Part shown: positions 1 to 9,730 of the stretch, piece after piece
Numbering within the stretch: position 1 is the first letter of the stretch
How the letters are laid out: the number at the start of each line of letters is the position of its first letter
Source: Mycobacterium sp. UM_WGJ
GTDB taxonomy: Bacteria; Actinomycetota; Actinomycetes; Mycobacteriales; Mycobacteriaceae
NCBI RefSeq assembly: GCF_000455125.1
Contig: NZ_AUWR01000020.1
Span: 1-64,000, forward strand
Direction: 5' to 3'
DNA: 64,000 bases
The notes under the pieces: model-generated
Told to the model about the DNA's origin: nothing
Database searches by the model: none
What the model saw: only the letters and a program-made list of their open reading frames with translations
Program-made: the position numbers and the translations under genes

Positions 1-1
1 C

Positions 2-2386
2 GTCGACTACCTGCAGTCATTGATAGGTTCACCACCACCGGATCTGGTGGCGCCCAACGGATTGCCGGCAGGTGATCGCGCCCCTTTTGAGTTAACCGGA
101 GCGGAGGTGGCGCGCTACGCGGTACGCGCCACCGCCGCTCCGGTGAGCGGGATGGGGATGCCCGGTCTGTATGCCGCCAGGACCGTCGAGATCGTGACGG
201 CCGAGGCAGTCCAGGACGGGCTGACTGAAACGGCCGAGGCCCTGGCCGCAATTCTGCGCACACACGGCATTCGCGCGGCGATCGTGGCCCGACCCAGTGC
301 CGACGCCGAGGCGATCATCCATCTCGGCGGCCTGCGGCAAATCGCCACTCGTGACGAGGCGCTTGCCGTCAACCGGGTGCTCTTCGCCGACGCGCAGTCC
401 GTCGCAGCCCAATTCGCGGAACATGGTGGCGTCTTCGTCACCGTTCAAGACACCGGCGGCACCTTCGGTCTGCTCACCGACCCCGGCCTGCGGGCCTGGT
501 CGGGCGGGATCGGTGCGCTGGCCAAAACTGCTGCGCAGGAATGGACCAGTGCGCAGGTCAAGGCGATCGATATCGCCGTCGGACATCGTTCCCCGCTGGT
601 CGTCGCCGAGCAGATCGCCGACGAAGTCCTAGCCGGCGGGGTGGAGCTCGAAGTGGGCCTCGGTAGTCCACACGGGCGAACCACGGTCGTCGCGGACGAG
701 CAGCAGGTGAGCACCCGCACGCACCGCATCGGCCGGCAGGACGTCATTGTGGTCTCGGGTGGCGCCCGCGGGGTGACCGCCGGTTCGGTGATCGCCCTGG
801 CGCAGCAGACCCAGGCGGCGTTCGTGTTGATCGGGCGCACCGAACTCAGCGACGAACCGCCGGAAGCCCAGGGCTTGACCACCGATGCGGAGCTCAAGCG
901 GGCGCTGCTTGCCAGCGCTGCGGCGCAAGGACTCAAGGTCACACCCAAGCAGTTGGAGCAACAGGCGCAGCGCATCCTGGCCGACCGCGAGGTGCGGGCC
1001 ACTCTGGCCGCGCTGACCGCGGCCGGTTCCCGCGTCCGCTACGCCGCTGCCGACGTCCGTGACGCCGCGCAGCTGAGCGCGCTGCTGGACAGTGTGCGAA
1101 GCGAATTCGGTCCCATCACCGGCCTGGTGCACGGTGCCGGCGTACTCGCCGATGCGCCGCTGCACAAGAAGACCCTCGACGGGTTCGACCGGGTCTTCGA
1201 GACCAAGGTCGGCGGCGCGTGCGCGCTGCTGGATGCCACAGCCAACGATGCGCTCAAGGTGATCTGCCTCTTCTCGTCGGTGGCCGCGCGCAGCGGAAAC
1301 GTCGGCCAAAGCGACTACGCCATGGCCAATGAAATCCTCAACAAGGTGGCCTTGGCGGAGCAGGCCCGGCGCGGACCGTCCTGTCTGGTGCGGGCACTGG
1401 GTTGGGGCCCTTGGGATTCCGGCATGGTGACCCCGGGCCTCAAGGCGATGTTCGAGTCCCGCGGCATCTCGCTGATCCCACTCGCCGACGGCGCGCGCGC
1501 GTTTGTCGCCGACGTCCTCGACGGCGAGAGCGGAAGCTCCGAGGTGACTCTCGGCGACGGCGTACTGGCAGGGCTGCCCACGCATCCGATCCCGCCGGAA
1601 GGCAGGGTCGCGCGGGTGCTCGCCCACGTGACGCAGCAGCCCTACCTGCTCGACCACCGGGTCCAGGGCAATGTCGTGTTGCCCGTGGTGCAGGCGCTCG
1701 AATGGTTCATCCGGATGGCTGAGGCATGCCGGCCCGGCCACCACGTGGATCGGGTGCTCGACCTCAAGGTGCTGCGTGGTGTCACGCTCTACGAGTTCGA
1801 AAGGCACGGCAATCCCCTGATCGTGCGGTGTGTGCCCGTCGACGATCGGCCCGAACTGCTGACCGTGACGCTCTCCGACATCGAGGGCTCGACCGTGTAC
1901 TACTCAGCCAAACTCGAGATGCGTTCGGGCGCACCGGTGGTCCCGGGCGCCCTGGCCCCGGCCTCGGACGGTCGCAGGATCGACCGCGAAGCCTGCTACA
2001 CCGGTGGGGCACTGTTCCACGGTGCCGCATTCCGGGTGCTCGACGGCATGGACTGCGCCGAGACCACCGCGACGGCGTATCTGTCCGGATTGACGTCCGT
2101 GGGCTGGGCGGGGGAGGGCTGGGCGACCGACCCGGCCGCTGTCGACGGATGCCTGCAGGCGGCACTGGTCTGGAGCTACGAACTGCTCGGCCGCAATGTC
2201 CTTCCGCTGCGGGTGGGCGAGATCGTCCGCTACCGGTCCGGCGCGCTGGGTGCCGGCCTGCAGTGCGTGCTCACCGGTGGGGACGCCAAGACCAGCCGTG
2301 CCGTCTGCGATCTTGACCTGGTCGACGCCGACAACCAGCTGGTGATCAGTCTCAAACGACTCGAGTTGTATCCCTACGGCGGCTGA
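2..2386 (+). CDS. PfaA-like PUFA/polyketide synthase, C-terminal part (KR-DH), 5' end outside window
   Basis: The reading frame is open from the first bases of the window, so the protein begins upstream; the first residues resemble the end of an acyl-carrier domain. About 795 residues are visible. A ketoreductase domain (roughly 240-490, numbered from the TTG at 20) has a nucleotide-binding glycine motif (SGGARG) and the catalytic Tyr433 in SDYAMAN. A C-terminal PKS-type dehydratase (about 530-780) has an intact HxxxGxxxxP motif (His546) and the second catalytic Asp709 in DGCLQ. In PfaA proteins the order is KS-AT-ACPs-KR-DH, which fits this tail. Expected role: reduction and dehydration of the growing chain on the carrier domains of an iterative synthase in the cytosol. 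The next gene starts 21 bp downstream and supplies the PfaC functions. Family assignment is by domain order and motifs; the product is unknown. Confidence 0.85.
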   Translation, partial: VDYLQSLIGSPPPDLVAPNGLPAGDRAPFELTGAEVARYAVRATAAPVSGMGMPGLYAARTVEIVTAEAVQDGLTETAEALAAILRTHGIRAAIVARPSADAEAIIHLGGLRQIATRDEALAVNRVLFADAQSVAAQFAEHGGVFVTVQDTGGTFGLLTDPGLRAWSGGIGALAKTAAQEWTSAQVKAIDIAVGHRSPLVVAEQIADEVLAGGVELEVGLGSPHGRTTVVADEQQVSTRTHRIGRQDVIVVSGGARGVTAGSVIALAQQTQAAFVLIGRTELSDEPPEAQGLTTDAELKRALLASAAAQGLKVTPKQLEQQAQRILADREVRATLAALTAAGSRVRYAAADVRDAAQLSALLDSVRSEFGPITGLVHGAGVLADAPLHKKTLDGFDRVFETKVGGACALLDATANDALKVICLFSSVAARSGNVGQSDYAMANEILNKVALAEQARRGPSCLVRALGWGPWDSGMVTPGLKAMFESRGISLIPLADGARAFVADVLDGESGSSEVTLGDGVLAGLPTHPIPPEGRVARVLAHVTQQPYLLDHRVQGNVVLPVVQALEWFIRMAEACRPGHHVDRVLDLKVLRGVTLYEFERHGNPLIVRCVPVDDRPELLTVTLSDIEGSTVYYSAKLEMRSGAPVVPGALAPASDGRRIDREACYTGGALFHGAAFRVLDGMDCAETTATAYLSGLTSVGWAGEGWATDPAAVDGCLQAALVWSYELLGRNVLPLRVGEIVRYRSGALGAGLQCVLTGGDAKTSRAVCDLDLVDADNQLVISLKRLELYPYGG

Positions 2387-2407
2387 ATCGACGGCGGCTG
2401 ATTCGAA

Positions 2408-5400
2408 GTGAAGTTTGATCCGATCGCGATCGTCGGGCAGGGGTGTGTCCTGCCCGGGGGACTGAACGCGGGTGAGCTCTGGACAACGGTGCACGACGGC
2501 CGCGACGCATTGGGCTCACCCGGGCCGGATTACTGGGGGGTATCCCCGGAGCGCGTCCTGTGCGCCCCGGCGGACGTGCCCGAACTCGACCACACCTGGT
2601 CGGACCGCGGCGGCTACGTCCGCGGGTTCGACGACCTTTTCGATCCGCGCGGACTGTTCCTCGACGCCGACGACCTGGCCGGACTCGACCCGCTCTACCG
2701 GTGGGGAATCGAGGCGGCCAGACAAGCCCTGGACAGTGCGGGATGGCGGGCAGGTGAGGTGCCGGGTTCCGCCGGGATCGTCCTGGGCAACCTGAGCTAT
2801 CCGACCAAGAAGATGACCGACCTCGCCGAATCAGTCTGGCGGGGAGAAGAACCCGGAGTCGACTGGCGCAACCGCTTCATGTCCGGCCTGCCGGCTCACC
2901 TGATCGCGCAGGCATTGGGCCTGACTGGCGGAGCCGCGGCCCTCGACGCCGCCTGCGCCTCGTCGCTGTATGCCATCAAGCTGGCCTGCGATCGGCTACA
3001 CGACCGCACCGCCGACGTGATGTTCGCCGGCGGCATCAACGGCGCCAGTGATCTGCTGCTGCACGTCGGCTTCACCGCCTTACAGGCCCTGAGCCGAACG
3101 GGGAGGTCACGACCGTTCAACAACGGCGCCGACGGCCTGGTCCCCGCCGAGGGCGCCGCCATCCTGGTGCTGCGGCGGCTTGACGACGCGATCGTCGACG
3201 GCGACTCCATTCTGGGCGTCATCCGGGGCGTCGGCTTGAGCAATGACGGTCGGGGACATGGGTTTCTGGTGCCCTCCCAAAACGGCCAAGAACGCGCGAT
3301 GCGCCTGGCCTACGAGATGGCCGGACTTGAGCCGCGCGACATCTCCCTCATCGAATGCCACGCCACCGGGACATCGCGCGGTGACCTGACCGAACTGATG
3401 AGCATGGCGAGCATCTTCACCGGCATGACCGACGTGCCCATCGGTTCACTGAAATCCAATCTGGGCCACTCGATCACGGCATCCGGCGCGGCGGGAGCCA
3501 TCAAAGTACTGGCCGCGATGCGTGCCGGGATACGTCCCCCGACCCTGCACGCCGAAGATCCGCTCCCGTTCATCGCCGACTCGCCGTTCCGGTTGCTCAC
3601 TGAGGCCGAGCCCTGGGACACCGACGGGCCGCGTCGCGCCGCGGTCAACAACTTCGGCTTCGGCGGAAACAACGCCCACCTGCTGCTCGAAGAATGGGTC
3701 GAGGGACCCGGTCCCACGCCGGCTCCTCCGGTCGCCGCGCCCCGGGCCGAGCAGGAGATCGCGATCGTCGGCCTGAGCCTCCTGATCGGCGACGGTCACG
3801 GAACGGCCTCCGTCGCCGAGCACTTGAAGACATGTCAGCCGATACCCACCGGCCTGGCCGACGGAGCCCGCGGCGCACGCATGGACGAGGTCTGCCTGGA
3901 TCTGACCCAGACCCGCTTCCCACCGGCCGATCTCAAACAGACCCAGCCTCAACAACTGGCGTTGCTCGGTGCGGCCCTGGGCATCGGCGAGTTGATCAAG
4001 AGCCTGCCGCCGGACACCACCAGCGTCGTCGTCGGCATGGGCTGCGACGCCGAAGTCAACCGGTTCGGCCAGCGCTGGCGGCTGGCCGATGAATTCGACG
4101 ACCCCGGCCGGCTCGCCGCCGCTCGCGACGATGTCGTCGCGGGGTGGACCGCCGCGGGGGTCGTGGGAGCCATGCCCAACATCGTCGCGAACCGACTGAA
4201 CAGCCAATTCGATTTACGTGGGCCCAGTTTCACGGTGTCGCGCGAACAGCTCTCGGGCACCACGGCCCTGGAGATGGCCGCGCGGGCGTTACGCCGCGGA
4301 GAGGTCGACGCGGCCGTGGTCGGGGCGGTGGATCTCAGCTGCGAACCCGTGCATCAGGCGGCGGCGCGCGCCCTACTGCACCCCGATGAGCAGACACCCG
4401 CAGACGCCGCCGTCGTCCTGGTGCTCAAGCGCGCCGCCGACGCGCGCCGTGACGGCGACCCGGTGTACGCAACCCTGCTGCCCGATCAGCCGGTCGACGC
4501 CGAATGTCTGCACCTGGGCACCGTTCCCGGTGCGGTGAGCCTGTCGGCGTTGTTGGGTCACGCGCACGCCGCCTCGGGACTGCTGCATGTGGCCGCGGGC
4601 GTGCTCTATGCAGCCCTCGGAGTGTGGCCCGACGGCGAGCCCTGGACATCCGCGCAACGGCGCGTCGCCGTCGAACTCACCGGACTGGCCGGCCAGCGAC
4701 AACACATCACGCTGGTGTCCTCGGCAACCGGGCCGGAGGCCGCGGCCTTGACGGCGCCGGCAGCAGCCAACGGTGCCGGGAAACCCATCCGGCTCAACTT
4801 CCCCGCGCACCTGCCCGCGGTCCACCTGCCCCCACGCGTCCCGGCCCCAGGAACGAACCCCCCTGATCAACTGGAGCAATTCATGCCGATACAACTCCCG
4901 ATGCCTCCGGCTTTGGCAACGGTCGCGGAGTCGCTGGCCCGGCTGCCGCTGGGTGTCGCCGCGGCGACACCGGCGCTACCGGAACCGCAGCCGACTGCGG
5001 CCGACGCTGCCCCCGCGACGCCCGCCACCGCACCCGCCGGCGCAAGCCGGGCGATCCAGCCGGTCAAACCTGCCGACAAGGTGGTCCCGACCCCGACGGT
5101 GAAGCGTGAGCCGGTGGGCCTCAAGCTCGACAAGGACGGGTTGCGCGTGCACTCCTCGGGGAACATCTCCGAGATCTTCGGCCCGGCCTTCGCCGAGCAG
5201 GACCAATATCCGCGCCAGGTCCGGATGCCCGAACCGCCACTGCTGCTGGCGGATCGGCTGTTGGGCATCGACGCCGAGCCGGCTCGGCACGGCACCGGAA
5301 CGCTGTGGACCGAAACCGATGTCACCGCCGACTCCTGGTGGCTCCAGCAGGGCCGGATGCCCGCCGGTATCATGATCGAAAGCGGGCAGGCCGACCTGAT

Positions 5401-8400
5401 GCTTATCTCCTGGATGGGCGCGGATCTGCTCAACAAGAGCGAGCGGGTCTATCGGTTGCTCGGCTGCGAGGTCACCTACCTGGGTGGGTTGCCCGAGATC
5501 GGCGACACCCTGCGCTTCGACATCCACGTGGACGGCCACGCCCGGCAAGGCGATGTGCGGCTGTTCTTCTTCCACTACGACTGCACGATCGACGGTGTCG
5601 AGCGGATGTCGATGCGCAACGGCCAGGCCGGTTTCTTCACCGACGAGGAGCTGGCGGCATCCGGCGGGGTGTTGTGGCGGCCTGAGGAACAGACCGTCAG
5701 CGGACCGATGGAGCAGACGCCCGCCCAGACGTCGCGCACCTCGCTGCAGCGCGCCGACCTGGAGGCGATGGCGTCCGGTGAGATCTGGCGTACGTTCGGC
5801 GAGGGATTCGAGCGCGCCGGCAGCCACACTCGCACCCCCAGCATCCACGCCGGCGACATGCTCTTCGTCGACGAAGTGACGGATCTGGACTTCACCGGTG
5901 GGCCGTGGGGCCGCGGATATCTGCGGGCCGTCGCGCCCGTGACGCCGGAGAACTGCTTCTTCGCCGGCCATTTCAAGAACGATCCCTGCATGCCGGGCAC
6001 GCTGATGTATGAGGCGACCATGCAGACCATGGCGATCTACATGACCGCCCTGGGCATGACACTCGACTGCGACGGCTGGCGCTTCGAACCGGTTCCCTTC
6101 GAGACCTACAAGCTGCGCTGCCGGGGCCAGGTCACCCCGCAGTCGCGCGAGGTGGTCTACGAAGTGTTCGTCCGCGAGGTGATCGCCGGACCCGAGCCGA
6201 CACTGTTCGCCGACCTGCTGTGCACCGTCGACGGGCTGCCCGCCTTCCACTGCGAGCGGATGGGCCTGAAGCTGTCACCGGGCTGGCCGATGGACCTCGG
6301 CGCCAAGGAACTCGAAGGCTACGTCGAGCTCAAAGCGGTCGCCGAAGTCAACGGGTTCCGCTATGACTACCAGGCGATGCTCGCCAGTGCGATCGCCAAG
6401 CCGTCCATGGCGTTCGGACCGTTGTTCGAGAAGTTCGACTCTCCCCGCAAGGCGGCCCGCCTGCCCGGCCCGCCGTATCACTTCATGTCCCGGGTCACCG
6501 AACTGGTCGGTGAGACCGGCGTGATGAAGGCCGGCGCCGAAGTCGTCGTGGAGTACGACGTACCCGCCGACGCCTGGTATTTCGCCGAGAACGGTGCCGC
6601 CAACGGCCATGAGACGATGCCCAACGCGGTGCTCATGGAAGTCGCGCTGCAGCCCTGCGGCTGGCTGGCCAGCTACGTCGGCTGCCCGCTGGACGGTGAC
6701 GCGGACCTGTTCTTCCGCAACCTGGACGGGACCGGAACGCAACACCGGGAGGTGACCCCGGCGACGGGAACACTGCGCATCAAGGTGAAGCTGAAGAGCC
6801 TCGCCAAGGCCGCGGGAACCATCATCGTCGGCTTCGACGGGGAGATCGTGGCCGACGAGGGACCGGTCTACACCTTCGACACCGTGTTCGGCTACTTCAA
6901 ACGCGAAGCGCTGCAAAACCAGGTCGGTCTCCCGGTCAGCGACTCGCAACGCGCCTCTCTGGCGCAGCCCTCCGAGGCTCCGCTGGTCGACTTGACCACT
7001 CAGCCCGCCGAGTTCTTCGGGGCGGGAGCGCGGTTGGCAGACCCGATGCTGTTGATGGTCGATCGGGTCACCGGCCGCTGGCCCACCGGAGGCGCCGCCG
7101 GCCTGGGCCAATGGCGCGGCGTTAAAGACGTCAACCCCGGCGAGTGGTACTTCAAGGCGCACTTCTTCGGCGACCCGGTCCAACCGGGGTCCCTGGGCAT
7201 CGAGATGCTTTTGCAGCTCCTGCAGTTCGGGATGCTCGACCTCGGACTCGGCAAGGAAGCCGGACCGTCGGCCCGCTTCGAGCCGGCCGCCCTGCACGAC
7301 GCCATGACCTGGCGGTACCGCGGCCAGATCATCCCCACCAACAAGCAGATCACCGCACAGGTGGAGATCACCCGGATCGTCCGCGAGGACGCCGGCATCC
7401 TCGCGGTGGCCGAGGCATCGCTGTGGGTGGACGACAAGCGCATCTACACCGCCAGCAACCTGGGCATGCGCATCGTGGCAGGCCCGGAGGAGCGGCTGTC
7501 GCCGGCAGCTGCCGGGGCCATCACCACATCGGCAGCGGTACCGGGGAGCGCGGCGGGTGCAGCCGCTCCGGCATCGCTGCCGTCGGCGGAAACTGCTGCC
7601 GCGGTGCAGAACACCGCGCCCGTGACCACCACGATGGAAGTCACGCTCGATCCGGTCAACGACTCCTGGGTCGTCGATCACTGCCCCACGTACGTGATCC
7701 CGTCGCTGCCGATGATGTCGGTCATGGACCTGTTCGCCCAGGCGGCGGCCCGTGCCTCAGGCGGAGCCAAGGTCGTCGAGATCACCGATGTCCAGATGGT
7801 TCGCTGGGTCGTGGTCGACGCCCCGAAGCAGCTGCGGGTCGTGCTGGAGCAGACGCCGGAGGCCGGACATTCTCGGGGCCGCCTCGAAGTCTGGCGTGAT
7901 GCGCCGCGAGCAGAGTTGTCCCGCTGGGAAATTCACGCGCACGCCGTTGTCGTCACCGCCGCACAGTACAGCGGTGAACCCGAGCCGCCCGCCCCGCTGG
8001 AAGGTGCGGTGCCCTACGCCGATCCCTATGACGGAACGGTGTTTCACGGCCCGGCGTTCGCGACCCTGACCGAGGGCGCCCGGATCGGCCGCAACGGCTC
8101 GACCGGAACGCTCGCGATCGAGCGCTGCGCCGTTCCGGTCGGCGAACTGCAGCCGGGGCTGTTGGACGGCGCGCTGCATGTCGTACCGCACACCGCGATG
8201 AGCGTGTGGACCACCGACACCGCCGATCCGGCATCGTATGTCGATGCCAACGACCCCGACGTCGGGTTCCCGCGCCGCATCCTCTCGGCCCGGTTCTACT
8301 CCGACACCCCGGTGGCCGGAACCGTGGATGTCGAAGCCCGATTCGTGGGCTTCGACGACGACGAACGCCGTATGCCGATCTTCGACCTGTGGCTCAGCGT

Positions 8401-9730
8401 CGCCGGAAAACCCTGGGCCCGTATCCGGATGGCCGAGTTCCTGCTGAGCAAGGGACCGCTGGCCGAGGTCGGCGGGCCCGAACGACGCGCCTTCATGGGT
8501 GACCGGCAGGCGGTCCCGGGACTGTCGCTGAGCGAACGACTCGGGCGCGGCGTGCTGGAGCTCGACACCGCCCGGATGGCAACCCTCGACTGGTTCAAGG
8601 GCACTCTGCAGGCCGTGTACGGCACCGACAGCCAAGGCGATTCGCTGATGGTCGACATCGTGACCAAGGAAGCGGTCGCGGACGCAGTTCACAATGCGGT
8701 CCACCCCGCTCAGGTTCAGGTCATCGACGGAAAGGTGAGCTGCCCCGCGCTGCCGCTGGAGCGCATCACGGTCGACGTCGAGAAGCTCGGGCCGGGTGCG
8801 TGCCGTGCGAGCGCGTCAGCGGAAACCGACTGGGAGCCGGTCCGAGCCTGGTGGACCGAGAGCGCCGGCATGCCGGATGGCTGGTTCGGCGAGTTGGCCC
8901 TGGGAGCGGTGCTGTCGCGCTATGTACGCCACGTGGTGGTCACCGATCCGGCCGCGATGGCGGCCGTGCACGGCCGGCCGGTGTTGCTGCTGGCCAACCA
9001 CCAGGTGCAGGTCGAATCACTGTTGGGCACCACCATCGGATCGTGGCTGACCGGCACGAAAGTCGTCACTATCGGCCACGCCAAACACGAGACCGGCTGG
9101 GTCGGCAATCTGCTGCGGATGATCGACGCGGCGGCGGGCAAACAGTTGGGCCATCTCCGCTACTTCGACCAGCAGCAGCCCCAGGAGTTCTTCGGTCTGG
9201 TCGACGAACTCAAGCGGGAGACCGCGGCGCTGGGGGTGTCGGTCATGGTGCACGCCGACGGGACCCGCAGTGTGAGCTCGAGTCAGCGGGTGGAGAGGCT
9301 GACGTCGACACTGCTGGACATGGCGATCGAGATGGCGATGCCGATCGTGCCGGTGTACTTCGCGGGCGGCCTGCCCGAGGAGCCGTTGCCGCACAAGCTC
9401 GAAGTTCCCTACGGCCATGCCGCGCAGGACTACATCTTTGGCAGGCCGATTCTGCCCGAAGAGCTGCGCGGTCGTCCCTACGCCGAGCTGCGGCGTTACG
9501 TCATGGACGCGATCAACGCGCTCGCACCGTTCAGTGACGCACCGCACGCCCCGAACTACGATGTGGAGAGCCGGATTACGGCCGCCGCCCCGGGTGCCTC
9601 GCCGCTGGAGTCGGTGTGGTTCTGCATCGAGGACGCGCTGGACTCGCTGCCGGTCGACTGGCGAAACCTGATCGCCGACGAGGACTGGGAGCTGGCCGGG
9701 TTTCGGCAGTCAGCGAGCACAGCTCAGTAA
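2408..9730 (+). CDS. PfaC-like multidomain synthase: KS-CLF-DH-DH-DH-acyltransferase
   Basis: This is a 2440-residue protein with a GTG start. Visible domains are: an active ketosynthase (1-430; Cys183 in DAACASS, His318 in ECHATG, His354 in NLGHS); a second KS fold (450-800) in which the cysteine is replaced by Gln614 (SREQLSG), the signature of a chain-length factor; an Ala/Pro-rich linker (about 835-905); two FabA-like double-hotdog dehydratases (about 940-1310 with GHF at His1188, and 1330-1700 with AHF at His1585); a third, PKS-type hotdog (about 1740-2030, His1758 and Asp1920); and a PlsC-like acyltransferase (about 2170-2380, NH at 2197-2198 and DGTR at 2284-2287). KS-CLF-DH-DH is the core of PfaC in PUFA synthases, and a terminal acyltransferase is known from myxobacterial Pfa3. 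Likely role: chain extension, double-bond placement and transfer of the acyl chain to a lipid acceptor. No AT or ER domain is visible. Confidence 0.85.
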   Translation: MKFDPIAIVGQGCVLPGGLNAGELWTTVHDGRDALGSPGPDYWGVSPERVLCAPADVPELDHTWSDRGGYVRGFDDLFDPRGLFLDADDLAGLDPLYRWGIEAARQALDSAGWRAGEVPGSAGIVLGNLSYPTKKMTDLAESVWRGEEPGVDWRNRFMSGLPAHLIAQALGLTGGAAALDAACASSLYAIKLACDRLHDRTADVMFAGGINGASDLLLHVGFTALQALSRTGRSRPFNNGADGLVPAEGAAILVLRRLDDAIVDGDSILGVIRGVGLSNDGRGHGFLVPSQNGQERAMRLAYEMAGLEPRDISLIECHATGTSRGDLTELMSMASIFTGMTDVPIGSLKSNLGHSITASGAAGAIKVLAAMRAGIRPPTLHAEDPLPFIADSPFRLLTEAEPWDTDGPRRAAVNNFGFGGNNAHLLLEEWVEGPGPTPAPPVAAPRAEQEIAIVGLSLLIGDGHGTASVAEHLKTCQPIPTGLADGARGARMDEVCLDLTQTRFPPADLKQTQPQQLALLGAALGIGELIKSLPPDTTSVVVGMGCDAEVNRFGQRWRLADEFDDPGRLAAARDDVVAGWTAAGVVGAMPNIVANRLNSQFDLRGPSFTVSREQLSGTTALEMAARALRRGEVDAAVVGAVDLSCEPVHQAAARALLHPDEQTPADAAVVLVLKRAADARRDGDPVYATLLPDQPVDAECLHLGTVPGAVSLSALLGHAHAASGLLHVAAGVLYAALGVWPDGEPWTSAQRRVAVELTGLAGQRQHITLVSSATGPEAAALTAPAAANGAGKPIRLNFPAHLPAVHLPPRVPAPGTNPPDQLEQFMPIQLPMPPALATVAESLARLPLGVAAATPALPEPQPTAADAAPATPATAPAGASRAIQPVKPADKVVPTPTVKREPVGLKLDKDGLRVHSSGNISEIFGPAFAEQDQYPRQVRMPEPPLLLADRLLGIDAEPARHGTGTLWTETDVTADSWWLQQGRMPAGIMIESGQADLMLISWMGADLLNKSERVYRLLGCEVTYLGGLPEIGDTLRFDIHVDGHARQGDVRLFFFHYDCTIDGVERMSMRNGQAGFFTDEELAASGGVLWRPEEQTVSGPMEQTPAQTSRTSLQRADLEAMASGEIWRTFGEGFERAGSHTRTPSIHAGDMLFVDEVTDLDFTGGPWGRGYLRAVAPVTPENCFFAGHFKNDPCMPGTLMYEATMQTMAIYMTALGMTLDCDGWRFEPVPFETYKLRCRGQVTPQSREVVYEVFVREVIAGPEPTLFADLLCTVDGLPAFHCERMGLKLSPGWPMDLGAKELEGYVELKAVAEVNGFRYDYQAMLASAIAKPSMAFGPLFEKFDSPRKAARLPGPPYHFMSRVTELVGETGVMKAGAEVVVEYDVPADAWYFAENGAANGHETMPNAVLMEVALQPCGWLASYVGCPLDGDADLFFRNLDGTGTQHREVTPATGTLRIKVKLKSLAKAAGTIIVGFDGEIVADEGPVYTFDTVFGYFKREALQNQVGLPVSDSQRASLAQPSEAPLVDLTTQPAEFFGAGARLADPMLLMVDRVTGRWPTGGAAGLGQWRGVKDVNPGEWYFKAHFFGDPVQPGSLGIEMLLQLLQFGMLDLGLGKEAGPSARFEPAALHDAMTWRYRGQIIPTNKQITAQVEITRIVREDAGILAVAEASLWVDDKRIYTASNLGMRIVAGPEERLSPAAAGAITTSAAVPGSAAGAAAPASLPSAETAAAVQNTAPVTTTMEVTLDPVNDSWVVDHCPTYVIPSLPMMSVMDLFAQAAARASGGAKVVEITDVQMVRWVVVDAPKQLRVVLEQTPEAGHSRGRLEVWRDAPRAELSRWEIHAHAVVVTAAQYSGEPEPPAPLEGAVPYADPYDGTVFHGPAFATLTEGARIGRNGSTGTLAIERCAVPVGELQPGLLDGALHVVPHTAMSVWTTDTADPASYVDANDPDVGFPRRILSARFYSDTPVAGTVDVEARFVGFDDDERRMPIFDLWLSVAGKPWARIRMAEFLLSKGPLAEVGGPERRAFMGDRQAVPGLSLSERLGRGVLELDTARMATLDWFKGTLQAVYGTDSQGDSLMVDIVTKEAVADAVHNAVHPAQVQVIDGKVSCPALPLERITVDVEKLGPGACRASASAETDWEPVRAWWTESAGMPDGWFGELALGAVLSRYVRHVVVTDPAAMAAVHGRPVLLLANHQVQVESLLGTTIGSWLTGTKVVTIGHAKHETGWVGNLLRMIDAAAGKQLGHLRYFDQQQPQEFFGLVDELKRETAALGVSVMVHADGTRSVSSSQRVERLTSTLLDMAIEMAMPIVPVYFAGGLPEEPLPHKLEVPYGHAAQDYIFGRPILPEELRGRPYAELRRYVMDAINALAPFSDAPHAPNYDVESRITAAAPGASPLESVWFCIEDALDSLPVDWRNLIADEDWELAGFRQSASTAQ

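Noticed and set aside
629-1807. Minus-strand open frame of about 390 codons over the PfaA-like gene
   Set aside because: It is a mirror frame of a protein with clear ketoreductase and dehydratase motifs; it has no motif of its own.
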